A stretch of DNA of 64,000 nt, taken from assembly GCF_011046895.1 (NCBI RefSeq), contig NZ_CP049250.1, positions 248,001 through 312,000 of the forward strand, read 5' to 3'. This document shows, in pieces, positions 26,942 through 36,474 of the stretch. The notes under the pieces are model-generated. The model made no database searches and had not been told where the DNA came from. It was given only the letters and a program-made list of their open reading frames with translations. Both the position numbers and the translations under genes were made by a program. Source of the DNA: Rhizobium rhizoryzae. GTDB taxonomy: Bacteria > Pseudomonadota > Alphaproteobacteria > Rhizobiales > Rhizobiaceae. Each line of letters begins with the position of its first letter. Positions within the stretch are counted from its first letter, which is position 1.

Positions 26942-29900
26942 ATGCACCGAAAGACATCCGTATTGACAGGTAGCCGAATGCTCGGCCTTGAGCGAAACGC
27001 CTTGATCGGACTGTTGGCTGCGATCGTGTTTTTCGTTGCAAGCTCAGCATTGTCTTTCTTTACTGTTCAAAACATCAGGGACAACAGCGCCCGGGTTACT
27101 CAAACCCATTCGTTAATTGTTGCTCTCGACCTGCTTCTGATTGACATACAGGACGCAGAGACGGGCCTAAGAGGCTATCTTCTTACAGGGGGGGATGAAT
27201 ATCTAGGTCCCTACAATCGCGCGATGTCTCAAGTCGGTAACCGCATTGAGATGCTCGAATCAATAGCGACACCCGAAATGCGGGAGCGTGGCGGTCCGTC
27301 CGAATTGCGAGCCTTTACTGTTTCCAAGCTGGAAACCATGAGGGAGACACTTCGGCTCTACCGGGAAGAAGGACAGTCCGCCGCATTGGCTCAACTGAGG
27401 ACAGACCGCGGTCGCAGCGATATGGATGGCATTCGGGACACGGTCCAGCAAATGCGGCTTGAGGCAGGGGAAGAGCGTAGCGAGCACCTGCAACAACGAG
27501 ACAGGGCATTTGTGATTGCATGGGCAAGCGGTGTCGCGACTGGTGCCGTAGGTATTATTCTGACATTGGTTATATCAGCACTGCTCAGGAAAACTGCGCT
27601 GGCCCAAAAGCGAGAGCAGTGGCTGAGGGAGGCCCAACTGGGCCTGGGGTCGGCTGTCTCCGGCGAACAACCACTTGCTAAGCTAGGCGAAAATGTTCTC
27701 GGCTTTTTGACAAACTATCTCGGCGCGGTCGCCGGAGCGATCTATGTCGAGAATGGGGGTCGGTTTCACCGTACGGCGGTCCACGGGGTGCCGTCTGGCG
27801 CAAACCTTCCAACGAGCTTTGGGGAGAATGACAGCCTCTTTGGACATGTCCTGAAAGATCACCGCCCGATCGCGGTTGGGGAGGTTCCTGACGGCTATAT
27901 CAGTTTTGGCTCGGGCCTTGGGCAGCACAAGCCGCGCTATCTCGCCTTGGGACCGGCAATCGTCGAAGGCGATATCCGAGGCGTCTTTGAACTCGGTTTC
28001 CTGTCGCCTGTCAGCGATGACACCCTGTCGCTTCTCGAAAAAGCATCGGAAATCATTGCCGTCGCAATCAGGTCTGCAGAGTTCAGAGCAAGATTGCAGG
28101 CACTGCTGGAAGAAACTCAACGCCAGTCGGAAGAACTGCAGGTCCAAGGCGAGGAGCTACGCGTTTCGAACGAGGAGCTGGAAGAACAAGGACGCGCACT
28201 TCGCGAACAACAGGCGCGGCTGGAACAGCAGCAGGCGGAACTTGAACAGACCAATTCCCAGCTCGAAGAACAGGCAGAGGAACTGGAGCAGCAGCGAGAC
28301 GACTTGGAGCGTTCGAAAGACGCGATTGAGGCCAAAGCTAAGGAAGTCGAACTTGCGAGCCGCTATAAATCCGATTTCCTGGCCAACATGTCGCATGAGC
28401 TGCGCACGCCGCTCAATTCCTCGCTGATCCTTGCCAAGCTTCTTGCCGACAATTCGGAAGGTAACCTCACGGCGCAGCAGGTGCAGTTCGCTCAAACGAT
28501 CCAGTCGTCTGGCAATGACCTCCTGAACCTGATCAACGATATCCTTGACCTTTCAAAAATTGAGGCCGGGCATGTGGAGATTCACCCTGAGGCCGTGTCC
28601 ATCGAGCGCACGCTCAGCGGGTTACGGCACATGTTTGAGCCGCTCGCATCAAATAAGGGCCTTCAGTTCAAAGCGTCTGTTGAAGCTGGCGTCCCAGCAG
28701 TGATCCAAACCGACCCGCAGCGCCTTGAGCAGATCCTCAAGAACCTGCTCGCCAATGCGCTGAAGTTTACGGAGTCAGGTAGCGTTTCGCTGGACGTTCG
28801 CCCCTACGGTGACAATCAGCTCGCCTTTGCGGTCAAGGATACGGGCATTGGGATCGCCGAAGAACAGCAGAAGAGAATTTTTGAGGCATTCCATCAGGCC
28901 GACAGCACAATCAGCCGTAAATTCGGCGGCACTGGCCTTGGCCTGTCAATCTCACGCGAATTGGTGCGGTTGCTCGGCGGTCACTTCCTGCTCGAAAGCA
29001 AGGTCGGTGCCGGAAGCACCTTCACCATCGTCGTCCCCGCCGAGTTCGGTAGCACACTCGTAAAAGCACCACGGCAGGAGCCGGTTTATCAATCTCAACC
29101 GATAATGGCCCCAGTTCCGGCGCCTTTTGCCGAGATCGCGCCAGCAGAGCCGAAGGCCATTACCATCGTTGAGGATGACCGGGCAAAGGTTGCGGCAACA
29201 GAGCGAAAGCTCCTGATTGTTGAGGACGACCAGTCCTTTGCAACCATACTGCGCGATCTGGCGCGCGAGCTGAAGTTCAAAGCACTGGTGGCTGGCACGG
29301 CTCAAGAAGCGCTTGAGCTTGCTCATCAGTTCCTGCCGAACGCCGTTCTTCTTGATGTGGGTCTTCCCGATCAGTCAGGCCTTTCGGTGCTCGATCGCCT
29401 CAAGCGCGACGTCAGAACGCGCCACATCCCGGTCCATATACTCTCTGCCGAGGACTACTCCGATCGCGCGCTTTCACTCGGTGCAGTCGGCTATGCTTTG
29501 AAACCGGTTCAGCGCGATCGCTTGGTGTCCATGATCGAATCCCTTGGCGCAAAAGCCGAGCAGACGTTGCGGCGTGTGTTAATCGTTGAAGACAATACAG
29601 TGCAGCGCGAGGCATTGTCGAAGCTGTTGTCATCCCACGAAGTCGAAACTGCGGGAGCTGGCACAGCGGCCGAGTGTATAGCACTCTTGGCCGAAAAGAC
29701 CTTTGACTGCATGGTGCTGGATCTGTCTTTGCCGGATGCATCGGGCTTCGCACTCCTGGAGACGCTCAGCCAGGAAGGCATGCACTCCTTCCCACCTGTC
29801 ATCGTATACACGGGACGCGTTCTTTCGTCAGAAGAGGAACAGAGGCTGCGCCGCTACTCGAAGTCGATCATCATCAAGGGCGCAAAATCCCCCGAACGCT

Positions 29901-30388
29901 TGCTCGACGAAGTGACCCTCTTCCTGCACCAGGTCGTCTCCGAACTACCGGATGAGCAGCAACAGATGATCCGCAAGGCGCGCAATCGCGATGAACTCTT
30001 GGAAGGTCGCCGTATCCTGATCGTCGAAGACGACGTGCGAAACGTTTATGCGCTGACCAATATCCTTGAGCCGCGGGGCGTGCTGGTCGAGATCGCCCGA
30101 AACGGTGAGGAGGCACTCGACAAGCTGGAGCAATCGCGGAACAAGCCGGAAGCCAAGATCGATCTCGTGCTGATGGATGTGATGATGCCCGTCATGGATG
30201 GCCTCACCGCCACACGCCACATCCGTAAGAACTCAGCGTGGCAGAAACTACCGATCATCACCTTGACCGCAAAGGCGATGCCTGACGATCAGAAGCGCTG
30301 TATTGAAGCCGGTGCCAACGACTATATGGCCAAGCCACTCGACGTCGAAAAGCTGCTGTCACTCGTGCGCGTATGGATGCCGCAATGA
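26942..30388 (+). CDS. Hybrid sensor histidine kinase with CHASE3, GAF and three receiver domains
   Basis: A protein of 1148 residues. A membrane helix (about 20-40), a CHASE3-like sensor with DAETGLRGYLLTG, and a second helix (about 197-218) are followed by a GAF-like region (about 245-380). A strong Glu/Gln/Leu coiled coil (about 385-475) comes next, then HisKA with SHELRTPLNSS near residue 484, and a HATPase domain. Three receivers start near 756 (VEDDQSF), 878 (VEDNTVQRE) and 1023 (VEDDVRNVY). The start is ATG 26942 or ATG 26978. It overlaps cheR by 4 nt and is the first gene of a four-gene signalling operon. Confidence 0.95.
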   Translation: MHRKTSVLTGSRMLGLERNALIGLLAAIVFFVASSALSFFTVQNIRDNSARVTQTHSLIVALDLLLIDIQDAETGLRGYLLTGGDEYLGPYNRAMSQVGNRIEMLESIATPEMRERGGPSELRAFTVSKLETMRETLRLYREEGQSAALAQLRTDRGRSDMDGIRDTVQQMRLEAGEERSEHLQQRDRAFVIAWASGVATGAVGIILTLVISALLRKTALAQKREQWLREAQLGLGSAVSGEQPLAKLGENVLGFLTNYLGAVAGAIYVENGGRFHRTAVHGVPSGANLPTSFGENDSLFGHVLKDHRPIAVGEVPDGYISFGSGLGQHKPRYLALGPAIVEGDIRGVFELGFLSPVSDDTLSLLEKASEIIAVAIRSAEFRARLQALLEETQRQSEELQVQGEELRVSNEELEEQGRALREQQARLEQQQAELEQTNSQLEEQAEELEQQRDDLERSKDAIEAKAKEVELASRYKSDFLANMSHELRTPLNSSLILAKLLADNSEGNLTAQQVQFAQTIQSSGNDLLNLINDILDLSKIEAGHVEIHPEAVSIERTLSGLRHMFEPLASNKGLQFKASVEAGVPAVIQTDPQRLEQILKNLLANALKFTESGSVSLDVRPYGDNQLAFAVKDTGIGIAEEQQKRIFEAFHQADSTISRKFGGTGLGLSISRELVRLLGGHFLLESKVGAGSTFTIVVPAEFGSTLVKAPRQEPVYQSQPIMAPVPAPFAEIAPAEPKAITIVEDDRAKVAATERKLLIVEDDQSFATILRDLARELKFKALVAGTAQEALELAHQFLPNAVLLDVGLPDQSGLSVLDRLKRDVRTRHIPVHILSAEDYSDRALSLGAVGYALKPVQRDRLVSMIESLGAKAEQTLRRVLIVEDNTVQREALSKLLSSHEVETAGAGTAAECIALLAEKTFDCMVLDLSLPDASGFALLETLSQEGMHSFPPVIVYTGRVLSSEEEQRLRRYSKSIIIKGAKSPERLLDEVTLFLHQVVSELPDEQQQMIRKARNRDELLEGRRILIVEDDVRNVYALTNILEPRGVLVEIARNGEEALDKLEQSRNKPEAKIDLVLMDVMMPVMDGLTATRHIRKNSAWQKLPIITLTAKAMPDDQKRCIEAGANDYMAKPLDVEKLLSLVRVWMPQ

Positions 30389-31218
30389 CGGAGATATTCG
30401 AAACGGTCGAGGACATCGAGATCCGGCTGCTGCTGGAGGCGCTCTATCATCGCTACCATTATGATTTTCGCAGCTACGCCATGTCGTCAATCCGTCGACG
30501 GTTGCGTCAGGCGCGCGAACAGTTGGGTTTTGCGACAATCTCGGCAATGCAGGAACGCGTTCTGCACCATCCGGACATGCTGGCCGACATGCTGCGCTAT
30601 CTGACGGTTCAAGTCAGCGAGATGTTTAGGGATCCCTCCTATTTCGCGGCTATGCGTGAAAAGGTGATCCCGCATCTGCGCACCTACCCTTCCTTGAAGA
30701 TCTGGATTGCTGGCTGCAGCTCAGGCGAGGAGCTCTATTCCTTCGTCATCATGTTTCGTGAAGAGGGGCTGGAGGATCGCACCCTTTTTTATGCAACGGA
30801 TATTAATCCAGATGCGCTCTCGCAGGCTGAGGCTGGCGTTTACGACATCGAGCGGGTCAGATTGTTCACCGAGAACCACCGAGAATCCGGCGGCAAGGGG
30901 TCCTTATCTAACTATTATACGACGGGCTACAATCGCTGCATTCTGGACAAAAGCCTGCGGCGCAACGTCGTTTTTTCAGACCACAGCCTTGTGACGGACC
31001 AGGTTTTTGGGGAGATGCAGCTTGTCTCCTGTCGCAATGTCATGATCTATTTCGACCGGAACTTACAGGACAGAGCCGTCGGCCTGTTTCGCGAGGCTTT
31101 GCCACGCAATGGTTTCTTGGGCTTAGGATCAAAGGAAACGCTTCGCTTTTCAGCGCATGCCGATAGCTTCCGGGAATTCGTCCGTGAGGAGAAAATCTAT
31201 CAAAGGATCGGCTCATGA
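30385..31218 (+). CDS. cheR: CheR-type protein-glutamate O-methyltransferase
   Basis: A protein of 277 residues. It has the CheR N-terminal helices, then the S-adenosylmethionine-binding motif IWIAGCSSGEELYSF, FYATDINPDALSQA and SCRNVMIYFDRNLQ. The start ATG at 30385 overlaps the kinase stop (ATGA) and is preferred over the in-frame ATG 30373 inside the kinase gene. No chemoreceptor or CheA/CheW gene is near. In this type of operon the CheR and CheB proteins may modify or bind the hybrid kinase rather than a chemoreceptor; that is inference. Confidence 0.92.
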   Translation: MTEIFETVEDIEIRLLLEALYHRYHYDFRSYAMSSIRRRLRQAREQLGFATISAMQERVLHHPDMLADMLRYLTVQVSEMFRDPSYFAAMREKVIPHLRTYPSLKIWIAGCSSGEELYSFVIMFREEGLEDRTLFYATDINPDALSQAEAGVYDIERVRLFTENHRESGGKGSLSNYYTTGYNRCILDKSLRRNVVFSDHSLVTDQVFGEMQLVSCRNVMIYFDRNLQDRAVGLFREALPRNGFLGLGSKETLRFSAHADSFREFVREEKIYQRIGS

Positions 31219-31781
31219 AAGACGATCCAAAGGGGGCAGTCATAATTGGCGCCTCTGCCGGCGCGCTTGAAGCCCTGTCGGCAATATTGCCGCGCCTGCC
31301 TGCGACGTTCCCTTACCCTATTTTTGTTATTGTGCACTTGCCGCCTAAGAAACGCAGTGTCCTGGCTGCGATCTTCGATCTCAAATGTCAACTTCGCGCG
31401 ATTGAGGCGGAGGACAAGGAACCAGTCGAGGCGGGAACCATCTACTTCGCTCCTCCTGACTATCATCTCCTGCTTGAGGGGCGAGCGCATATCGCATTGT
31501 CCAGCGATGAAGAGGTCCTGTTCTCCCGGCCTTCGATCGACGTGGCATTTGAGAGCGCGGCCGAGGTGTGGGGACCGCAACTGACGGCCGTAATCCTGAC
31601 AGGTGCCAATCATGATGGGGCTCGCGGGCTCGCGGCCGTCATGCGCTCTGGAGGCACAGCAGTCATCCAGAATCCATCCGAGGCTTATGCCCAAGCTATG
31701 CCTGAGGCTGCCATGCGCGCATGCCCCAGCGCCAATATTCTCAACTTGTCGAATATTTCGACCTTTTTGCAGAACATCTAA
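31215..31781 (+). CDS. cheB: CheB-type methylesterase without a receiver domain
   Basis: A protein of 188 residues, the catalytic domain only. The catalytic Ser is in IIGASAGALEAL, the His in VIVHLPPKKR and the Asp in LTGANHDGARGL. There is no N-terminal receiver, so activity is not controlled by CheA phosphorylation in the usual way. The start overlaps the cheR stop (ATGA). The next kinase gene starts 1 bp after the stop. Confidence 0.9.
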   Translation: MKDDPKGAVIIGASAGALEALSAILPRLPATFPYPIFVIVHLPPKKRSVLAAIFDLKCQLRAIEAEDKEPVEAGTIYFAPPDYHLLLEGRAHIALSSDEEVLFSRPSIDVAFESAAEVWGPQLTAVILTGANHDGARGLAAVMRSGGTAVIQNPSEAYAQAMPEAAMRACPSANILNLSNISTFLQNI

Positions 31782-31782
31782 A

Positions 31783-32925
31783 ATGAAGACCGATGTCACC
31801 TTCCTTCTCGTGGACGACCTTCCAGAGAACCTGTTGTCTCTGGAGGCGCTTCTCCATCGTGACGACCTGAGACTGTTGAAGGCGAGATCGGGTGATGAAG
31901 CGCTCGAACTCCTGCTGAAACATGATGTGGCCCTTGCACTCATTGATGTTCAGATGCCTGGGCTGAACGGCTTTGAGCTCGCCGAACTGATGCGCGGCAA
32001 TGAACGAACAAAGCGAGTGCCAATCATCTTTGTAACTGCGGGTTCCCACTCTGCCGAACGGCGATTTCAAGGTTATGAAGCGGGTGCCGTCGATTTCATC
32101 CAGAAGCCGATCGAGCCAAATATCCTGCGCAGCAAGGCAGAGACCTTTGCCGAATTGTATCGGCAGCGACGAATGATTGCGGAACAACGGGATAGGCTCG
32201 AAGAGCAGACACAGGCACTTAAGATGGCTGATACTCGCAAAAACGAGTTTATCAGCGTGCTTGGGCACGAGTTGCGTAATCCACTCGCTGCACTTAACGG
32301 CGGCTTGAAGTTGCTTGCGAGAAAACCCGATGCTGCCAAGATGGAGCAGATCCAAAGCCTGATGCAGCAACAGATGGACCATATCGTCAGGCTTGTTGAT
32401 GATCTGCTCGACGTGTCCCGGATAACGCAGGGCAAAATCAGCTTAGTGATGTCTGAATTCGACCTGAAGGAGGTGATCACCACTTCGGTAGAGATGACGA
32501 GACAGGCTTTTGAGGAACAAGACCATGCTGTGAGCATCAACGTTCCGGAGCAGCCCTGCACCATAATTGCCGACAAAGTGCGGCTGACGCAGTGTGTTTC
32601 AAACCTTCTGAACAATGCTGCTAAATACACGCCAGCGGGTGGTCAGATCAAAGTTGTGCTAGAGTCTCATACAAATGCCTATCGCGTAAGTGTTGCCGAC
32701 AATGGACTGGGACTCACTCCAGAAGATTCAAAGTCTATCTTTAAGATGTTCGAACAAGTCGAGAAACATCGGGACCATGCGCATGAAGGGCTGGGAATCG
32801 GACTTGCGCTCGTCAAGCAGCTTATGGAGTTGCACGGCGGTGATGTCTCCGTCAGTAGCCGTGGTCCGGGTCTAGGAAGCACATTTATCCTTGAGTTGCC
32901 GATTTTGGCTGAACGAACGCTTTAG
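31783..32925 (+). CDS. Receiver-histidine kinase protein of the phosphorelay operon
   Basis: A protein of 380 residues, soluble. The N-terminal receiver has VDDLPENLLSLEALL, the Asp in LALIDVQMPGLNGF and Lys in FIQKPIEP. A short coiled coil leads to HisKA with LGHELRNPLAAL near residue 160 and an HATPase domain with NLLNNAAKYT, DNGLGLTPED and GLGIGLALVK. The start ATG at 31783 is 1 bp after the cheB stop. The receiver in front of a kinase suggests that it takes phosphate from the large hybrid kinase. No DNA-binding output regulator is encoded in the operon. Confidence 0.92.
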   Translation: MKTDVTFLLVDDLPENLLSLEALLHRDDLRLLKARSGDEALELLLKHDVALALIDVQMPGLNGFELAELMRGNERTKRVPIIFVTAGSHSAERRFQGYEAGAVDFIQKPIEPNILRSKAETFAELYRQRRMIAEQRDRLEEQTQALKMADTRKNEFISVLGHELRNPLAALNGGLKLLARKPDAAKMEQIQSLMQQQMDHIVRLVDDLLDVSRITQGKISLVMSEFDLKEVITTSVEMTRQAFEEQDHAVSINVPEQPCTIIADKVRLTQCVSNLLNNAAKYTPAGGQIKVVLESHTNAYRVSVADNGLGLTPEDSKSIFKMFEQVEKHRDHAHEGLGIGLALVKQLMELHGGDVSVSSRGPGLGSTFILELPILAERTL

Positions 32926-33184
32926 CGGCGAACGACTGCTTTTAGGTTCATGTCAGAATGTACTATATAACCGACTTGAGGGCGCAAATCGGAAATTGTT
33001 TCCGCGAGGGGCCGCAACGCGACAATCCACTTCCATCTGTCTAGCTGATGAAGTTGACATCGCGCTGAAGCTGTAAAGGCGGATGAGACCCGCGGCAGAA
33101 GAGTACGCCCGTATCGCGGCACCTGTGCGTATCCATGTGAATGTATCAAGGATTTGCCACGGTCACCGCTTCTTCCTTCCTACA

Positions 33185-34687
33185 TCATCCCTCTTGGAAC
33201 GCCTCCTCCCGCCTCTTCCTGACCGACGGCAGAACAACCAGCAGCAACATGATTGCCGCAATCACGAGAAGGCTCGCGCTCAGCGGCCGGGTGAAGAGTA
33301 CGCTCGGGTCACCCTTGGAGAAAAGAAGCGTGCGTCGCAGGAATTCTTCCATCATGGGCCCGAGGATAAAGGCGAGCAGCATCGGCGCCGGCTCGACGTC
33401 CAGCTTGCGGAAGAGGTAGCCTACCGCGCCAAACAGCGCCATGGCATAGACATCGAACAGGCTGTTGTTGACGCTGAAGACGCCGATGGCACACAGAGCG
33501 ATGATGGTGGGGAACAGGAAGTGATATGGAATGGCGATCATGCGCACCCAGAGGCCGATGAGCGGCAGGTTGAGCACGAGCAGCATCAGATTGCCAATCC
33601 ACATCGAAGCGATCAGCCCCCAGAATAGCGTCGGCTGCTCCGTCATTACCGAAGGCCCCGGCTGAATGCCCTGGATGAGCATGGCGCCTATCATCAGCGC
33701 CATCACCGAATTCGATGGCAGGCCGAGGGTCAGCATCGGGATGAACGACGTTTGTGCACCGGCATTGTTGGCCGATTCCGGCCCCGCCACCCCTTCAATT
33801 GCTCCCTTGCCGAAACGCTCCGGCTCCTTCGAGAGGCGCTTCTCCAGCGAATAGGAGCCAAACGAAGCGAGTGCTGCTCCACCGCCGGGAAGGATGCCGA
33901 GCACCGAACCCAGCGCCGTGCCACGAAAAATCGGGCCAATGATTCGGCGCCAGTCCTCGCGTGTCGGCATGAGGCCGGTTACCTTACGGGTAAGCAGTGT
34001 ACGCTCCCCCTCCGCCTCCAGATTGGCAACAATCTCGCCCAGTCCGAAGATGCCCATGGCGAGGACGACGAAATTGATACCATCGGAGAGCATGGGCACA
34101 TCGAAAGTGAAACGCGGAACGGCAGAGTTGACGTCCGTTCCGACCATGCCGAGCAGCAATCCCGTCAAGATCATGCCGAAGGCCTGCAACAGCGAACCGG
34201 ATGCCATAACAATAGAGGCAATCAGGCCAAGTACCATCAGGGCGAAGTATTCTGCTGGCCCGAACTGTAGCGCCACGACCGCCAGGGCGGGTGCAAAGAG
34301 CGCAATAAGCAGCGTCGAGATCGTTCCGGCGATAAACGAGCCGATGGCCGCAGTCGAAAGCGCCCGACCCGCTTGGCCCTGACGGGCCATCTGATGTCCG
34401 TCGAGCGCGGTCACCACGGAAGACGGTTCACCAGGCAAATTGACAAGAATAGCAGTTGTGGAGCCCCCATACTGGGCACCGTAATAAATGCCCGCCAGCA
34501 TGATGAGTGCCGTTTCCGGGGGAAGGCCGAAGGTCAGCGGCAAGAGCATCGCAATTGTTGCGACCGGGCCGAGGCCCGGCAGCACGCCGATGGCGGTGCC
34601 GAGAAAGACGCCGAGCAGGCAATAACCGAGATTGGTGATCGACGAGGCAACCGTGAGCCCCATCCAGAGATTTGACAGCATATCCAT
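33185..34687 (-). CDS. tctA: Tripartite tricarboxylate transporter, large membrane subunit
   Basis: A protein of 500 residues with about eleven membrane helices. It has the TctA signatures: [20 protein letters not shown] early, and [12 protein letters not shown] with [19 protein letters not shown] in the middle. It forms the translocation channel together with TctB. It is separated from tctB by 10 bp. Start ATG at 34687. Confidence 0.95.
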   Translation of the reverse strand: MDMLSNLWMGLTVASSITNLGYCLLGVFLGTAIGVLPGLGPVATIAMLLPLTFGLPPETALIMLAGIYYGAQYGGSTTAILVNLPGEPSSVVTALDGHQMARQGQAGRALSTAAIGSFIAGTISTLLIALFAPALAVVALQFGPAEYFALMVLGLIASIVMASGSLLQAFGMILTGLLLGMVGTDVNSAVPRFTFDVPMLSDGINFVVLAMGIFGLGEIVANLEAEGERTLLTRKVTGLMPTREDWRRIIGPIFRGTALGSVLGILPGGGAALASFGSYSLEKRLSKEPERFGKGAIEGVAGPESANNAGAQTSFIPMLTLGLPSNSVMALMIGAMLIQGIQPGPSVMTEQPTLFWGLIASMWIGNLMLLVLNLPLIGLWVRMIAIPYHFLFPTIIALCAIGVFSVNNSLFDVYAMALFGAVGYLFRKLDVEPAPMLLAFILGPMMEEFLRRTLLFSKGDPSVLFTRPLSASLLVIAAIMLLLVVLPSVRKRREEAFQEG

Positions 34688-34697
34688 TGGATGGTCC

Positions 34698-35174
34698 TCA
34701 GGAAGCGAACAGAAGCGAAAGCCAACTTCCGGTCAGCGGCATGGGCACTCCCAGACCCTTGACGAAAACCAGCGTGCAAACCGCAACAAGCGCCACGAGA
34801 GCGGCAAGCGAGCGTACCGAAAGGGCAAAATGATCGCTTGCAAGGGCGGACACCAACAGAAGCACGGTCAGCGCCACTGGCAACCCTGCTCCTGTCAGCA
34901 AGAGGCCGAACAAGCATACCGATGCCGTGACCAGCAGCAGCCCTTTCCAGTTGACAGGGCCAACTGGCTCCCCATCCAGACGGAAGCTTCGCAGCAGTGA
35001 TACGAGAGCAACCAGGATTAGCAGACTGGAAATGATCCTCGGAAAATATCCAGGCCCCATGCGGCCGGCCGTGCCGAAACCATAATCGGTTGCGATTACG
35101 AAACCGGCTATGCCCAGCGCTCCATAGAGCAGTGCACTGCCAAACTCTTTGGTCGATTTTATTCTCAGTGTCAT
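34698..35174 (-). CDS. tctB: Tripartite tricarboxylate transporter, small membrane subunit
   Basis: A protein of 158 residues with four hydrophobic segments, the usual TctB length. It includes GYFPRIISSLLILVALVSLL, a conserved pattern near the second helix. The start ATG at 35174 has GGGAGGA a few bases upstream. It begins 1 bp after the stop of the regulator gene, so the regulator, tctB and tctA form one transcript. Confidence 0.92.
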   Translation of the reverse strand: MTLRIKSTKEFGSALLYGALGIAGFVIATDYGFGTAGRMGPGYFPRIISSLLILVALVSLLRSFRLDGEPVGPVNWKGLLLVTASVCLFGLLLTGAGLPVALTVLLLVSALASDHFALSVRSLAALVALVAVCTLVFVKGLGVPMPLTGSWLSLLFAS

Positions 35175-35175
35175 A

Positions 35176-36315
35176 CTATCCTCCCGGTTTATCCTTGGCC
35201 TGGCTCGGCGGGCCATCCGGGGCGCTAGATGGCGCCAGAAGCACCGAGTGCCCCTCGACCTCGTGCATGGTGATCAATGAAAGTCCGTAGGGCGCGTGCG
35301 GATCGCTCCATCGGCTTTTCAGCCGCGCATAAAGCGCCTCGGCCTGTTCCTGGGCGCTGTAGCCAATCAGGTGAAAGAAGCCTTCTCGCTCAGCCTCCAC
35401 GTCGCTGCGGCCTAGAAGGACGATCGAGATATCCTCCGGCACTCGAATGCCGCGCGCATGCAGGCCTGCTCGAAGTCGTTGGCCGCTCTCGATGCCCCAG
35501 ACGAGCACGCCCCGCCGTTTTTCTCCAGGCTCGCGGGCGATGGCTGCCAGCCGCTCCAGCACGGCCAGTTCGAACTCGCGCGATGGCAGGGAAGGCAGCA
35601 GGTCGGGCTCATGCAGCAGCGTGGCGTACGGGGCCTCCTCCCGAATCTGGCGGTAGCGATGCAGACCGAGTTCATTGGCAAGAAAGGAGTTCGCCGTCGT
35701 GATATAATGGATATCCTGATGCCCGCTTGTCGCCAGCAGGCGGACCGCCCGTTCGACCGGCCTACCCCATTCGAAGCCCACGGCATCGACATCCGTGCCG
35801 ACCAGCCATGCGCCGTCGACGATGACATTGTCCGATTTGCGGCGGAGCGATGCCAGCATCTCGACCGGCATCTGCTCGAAAGAGTTCTGGATGACGCAGG
35901 CATCAAATCGCGGCAGCGACTGCAGCACGCGGCGGGCATGATCGGCATTGGAATAGCCGACCTCGAGCGTCATATCGCCACCATCTGTCACCATGGCTTG
36001 TAGCCGATCCATAACGAAACGGGCCCGTTGCGTGGCGCTTGGTCGGCGCAGCAGAATGACGCTGCGCCCCTTTTGTGGCAGGATGCGCGTGCCTGCCGCA
36101 GAGGGATTAGCGCTGCTTCCGACGAAAAAGGTGCCACGCCCGACCTGCGCATCGACGAGCCCTTCTTCTTTCAGAGCCTGAAGCGCACGCTGCACCCCAG
36201 GCTGCGATATCTTGAAATCGCGCATAAGGCTGCGAACCGTCGGCAGACGATCTCCCGGCTGAGCCGTCGTAGCAAGCGATTTCAGATAGTCCTGCAGTTT
36301 CTCGATCTTCTCCAT
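35176..36315 (-). CDS. GntR/LacI-hybrid transcriptional regulator of the transporter locus
   Basis: A protein of 379 residues. The N-terminal winged helix (about 1-70) is GntR type: LPTVRSLMRDFKISQPGVQRAL and then VGRGTFFVG. The remaining 300 residues form a periplasmic-binding-protein-like sensor as in LacI proteins (IPEDISIVLLG-like region near 310), which is less common with a GntR head. It leads the tctB-tctA transcript and faces the divergent tctC-lyase transcript, with two matching palindromes in the gap. It is probably a repressor released by the transported compound. Confidence 0.88.
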   Translation of the reverse strand: MEKIEKLQDYLKSLATTAQPGDRLPTVRSLMRDFKISQPGVQRALQALKEEGLVDAQVGRGTFFVGSSANPSAAGTRILPQKGRSVILLRRPSATQRARFVMDRLQAMVTDGGDMTLEVGYSNADHARRVLQSLPRFDACVIQNSFEQMPVEMLASLRRKSDNVIVDGAWLVGTDVDAVGFEWGRPVERAVRLLATSGHQDIHYITTANSFLANELGLHRYRQIREEAPYATLLHEPDLLPSLPSREFELAVLERLAAIAREPGEKRRGVLVWGIESGQRLRAGLHARGIRVPEDISIVLLGRSDVEAEREGFFHLIGYSAQEQAEALYARLKSRWSDPHAPYGLSLITMHEVEGHSVLLAPSSAPDGPPSQAKDKPGG

Positions 36316-36332
36316 ACCAGCCTCCTATCACA

Positions 36333-36345
36333 ATACAAATTGTAT
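36333..36345. promoter_or_regulatory. Regulator operator 1
   Basis: The palindrome ATACAA-A-TTGTAT, 17 bp before the regulator start. It matches operator 2 at 36442 in the ATACAA/TGTAT half-sites. It probably controls the regulator-tctBA side. Confidence 0.65.
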
Positions 36346-36441
36346 CATCAAGAATGTATTTCTTTCTCATGATCGAATTTGCATTGCCTATTCCACATGT
36401 AAAATCTAACAAATACTGGAAACCAGCACTAGGCTGATTTA

Positions 36442-36454
36442 ATACAATATGTAT
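36442..36454. promoter_or_regulatory. Regulator operator 2
   Basis: ATACAATATGTAT shares the ATACAA...TGTAT half-sites with operator 1 and lies 20 bp before the tctC start, beside GGAGGAGG. It probably controls the tctC-lyase side. The two sites are 97 bp apart, so DNA looping between them is possible. Confidence 0.65.
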
Positions 36455-36474
36455 CACATGGAGGAGGATTTCAA

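Noticed and set aside
32985..33015. CGGAAATTGTTTCCG sequence as a further repeat copy
   Set aside because: It matches only the short left-end palindrome; none of the other boxes follows.
33083..33628. 181-codon plus-strand frame opposite tctA
   Set aside because: It is the His/Arg/Gln-rich mirror of the membrane protein gene.
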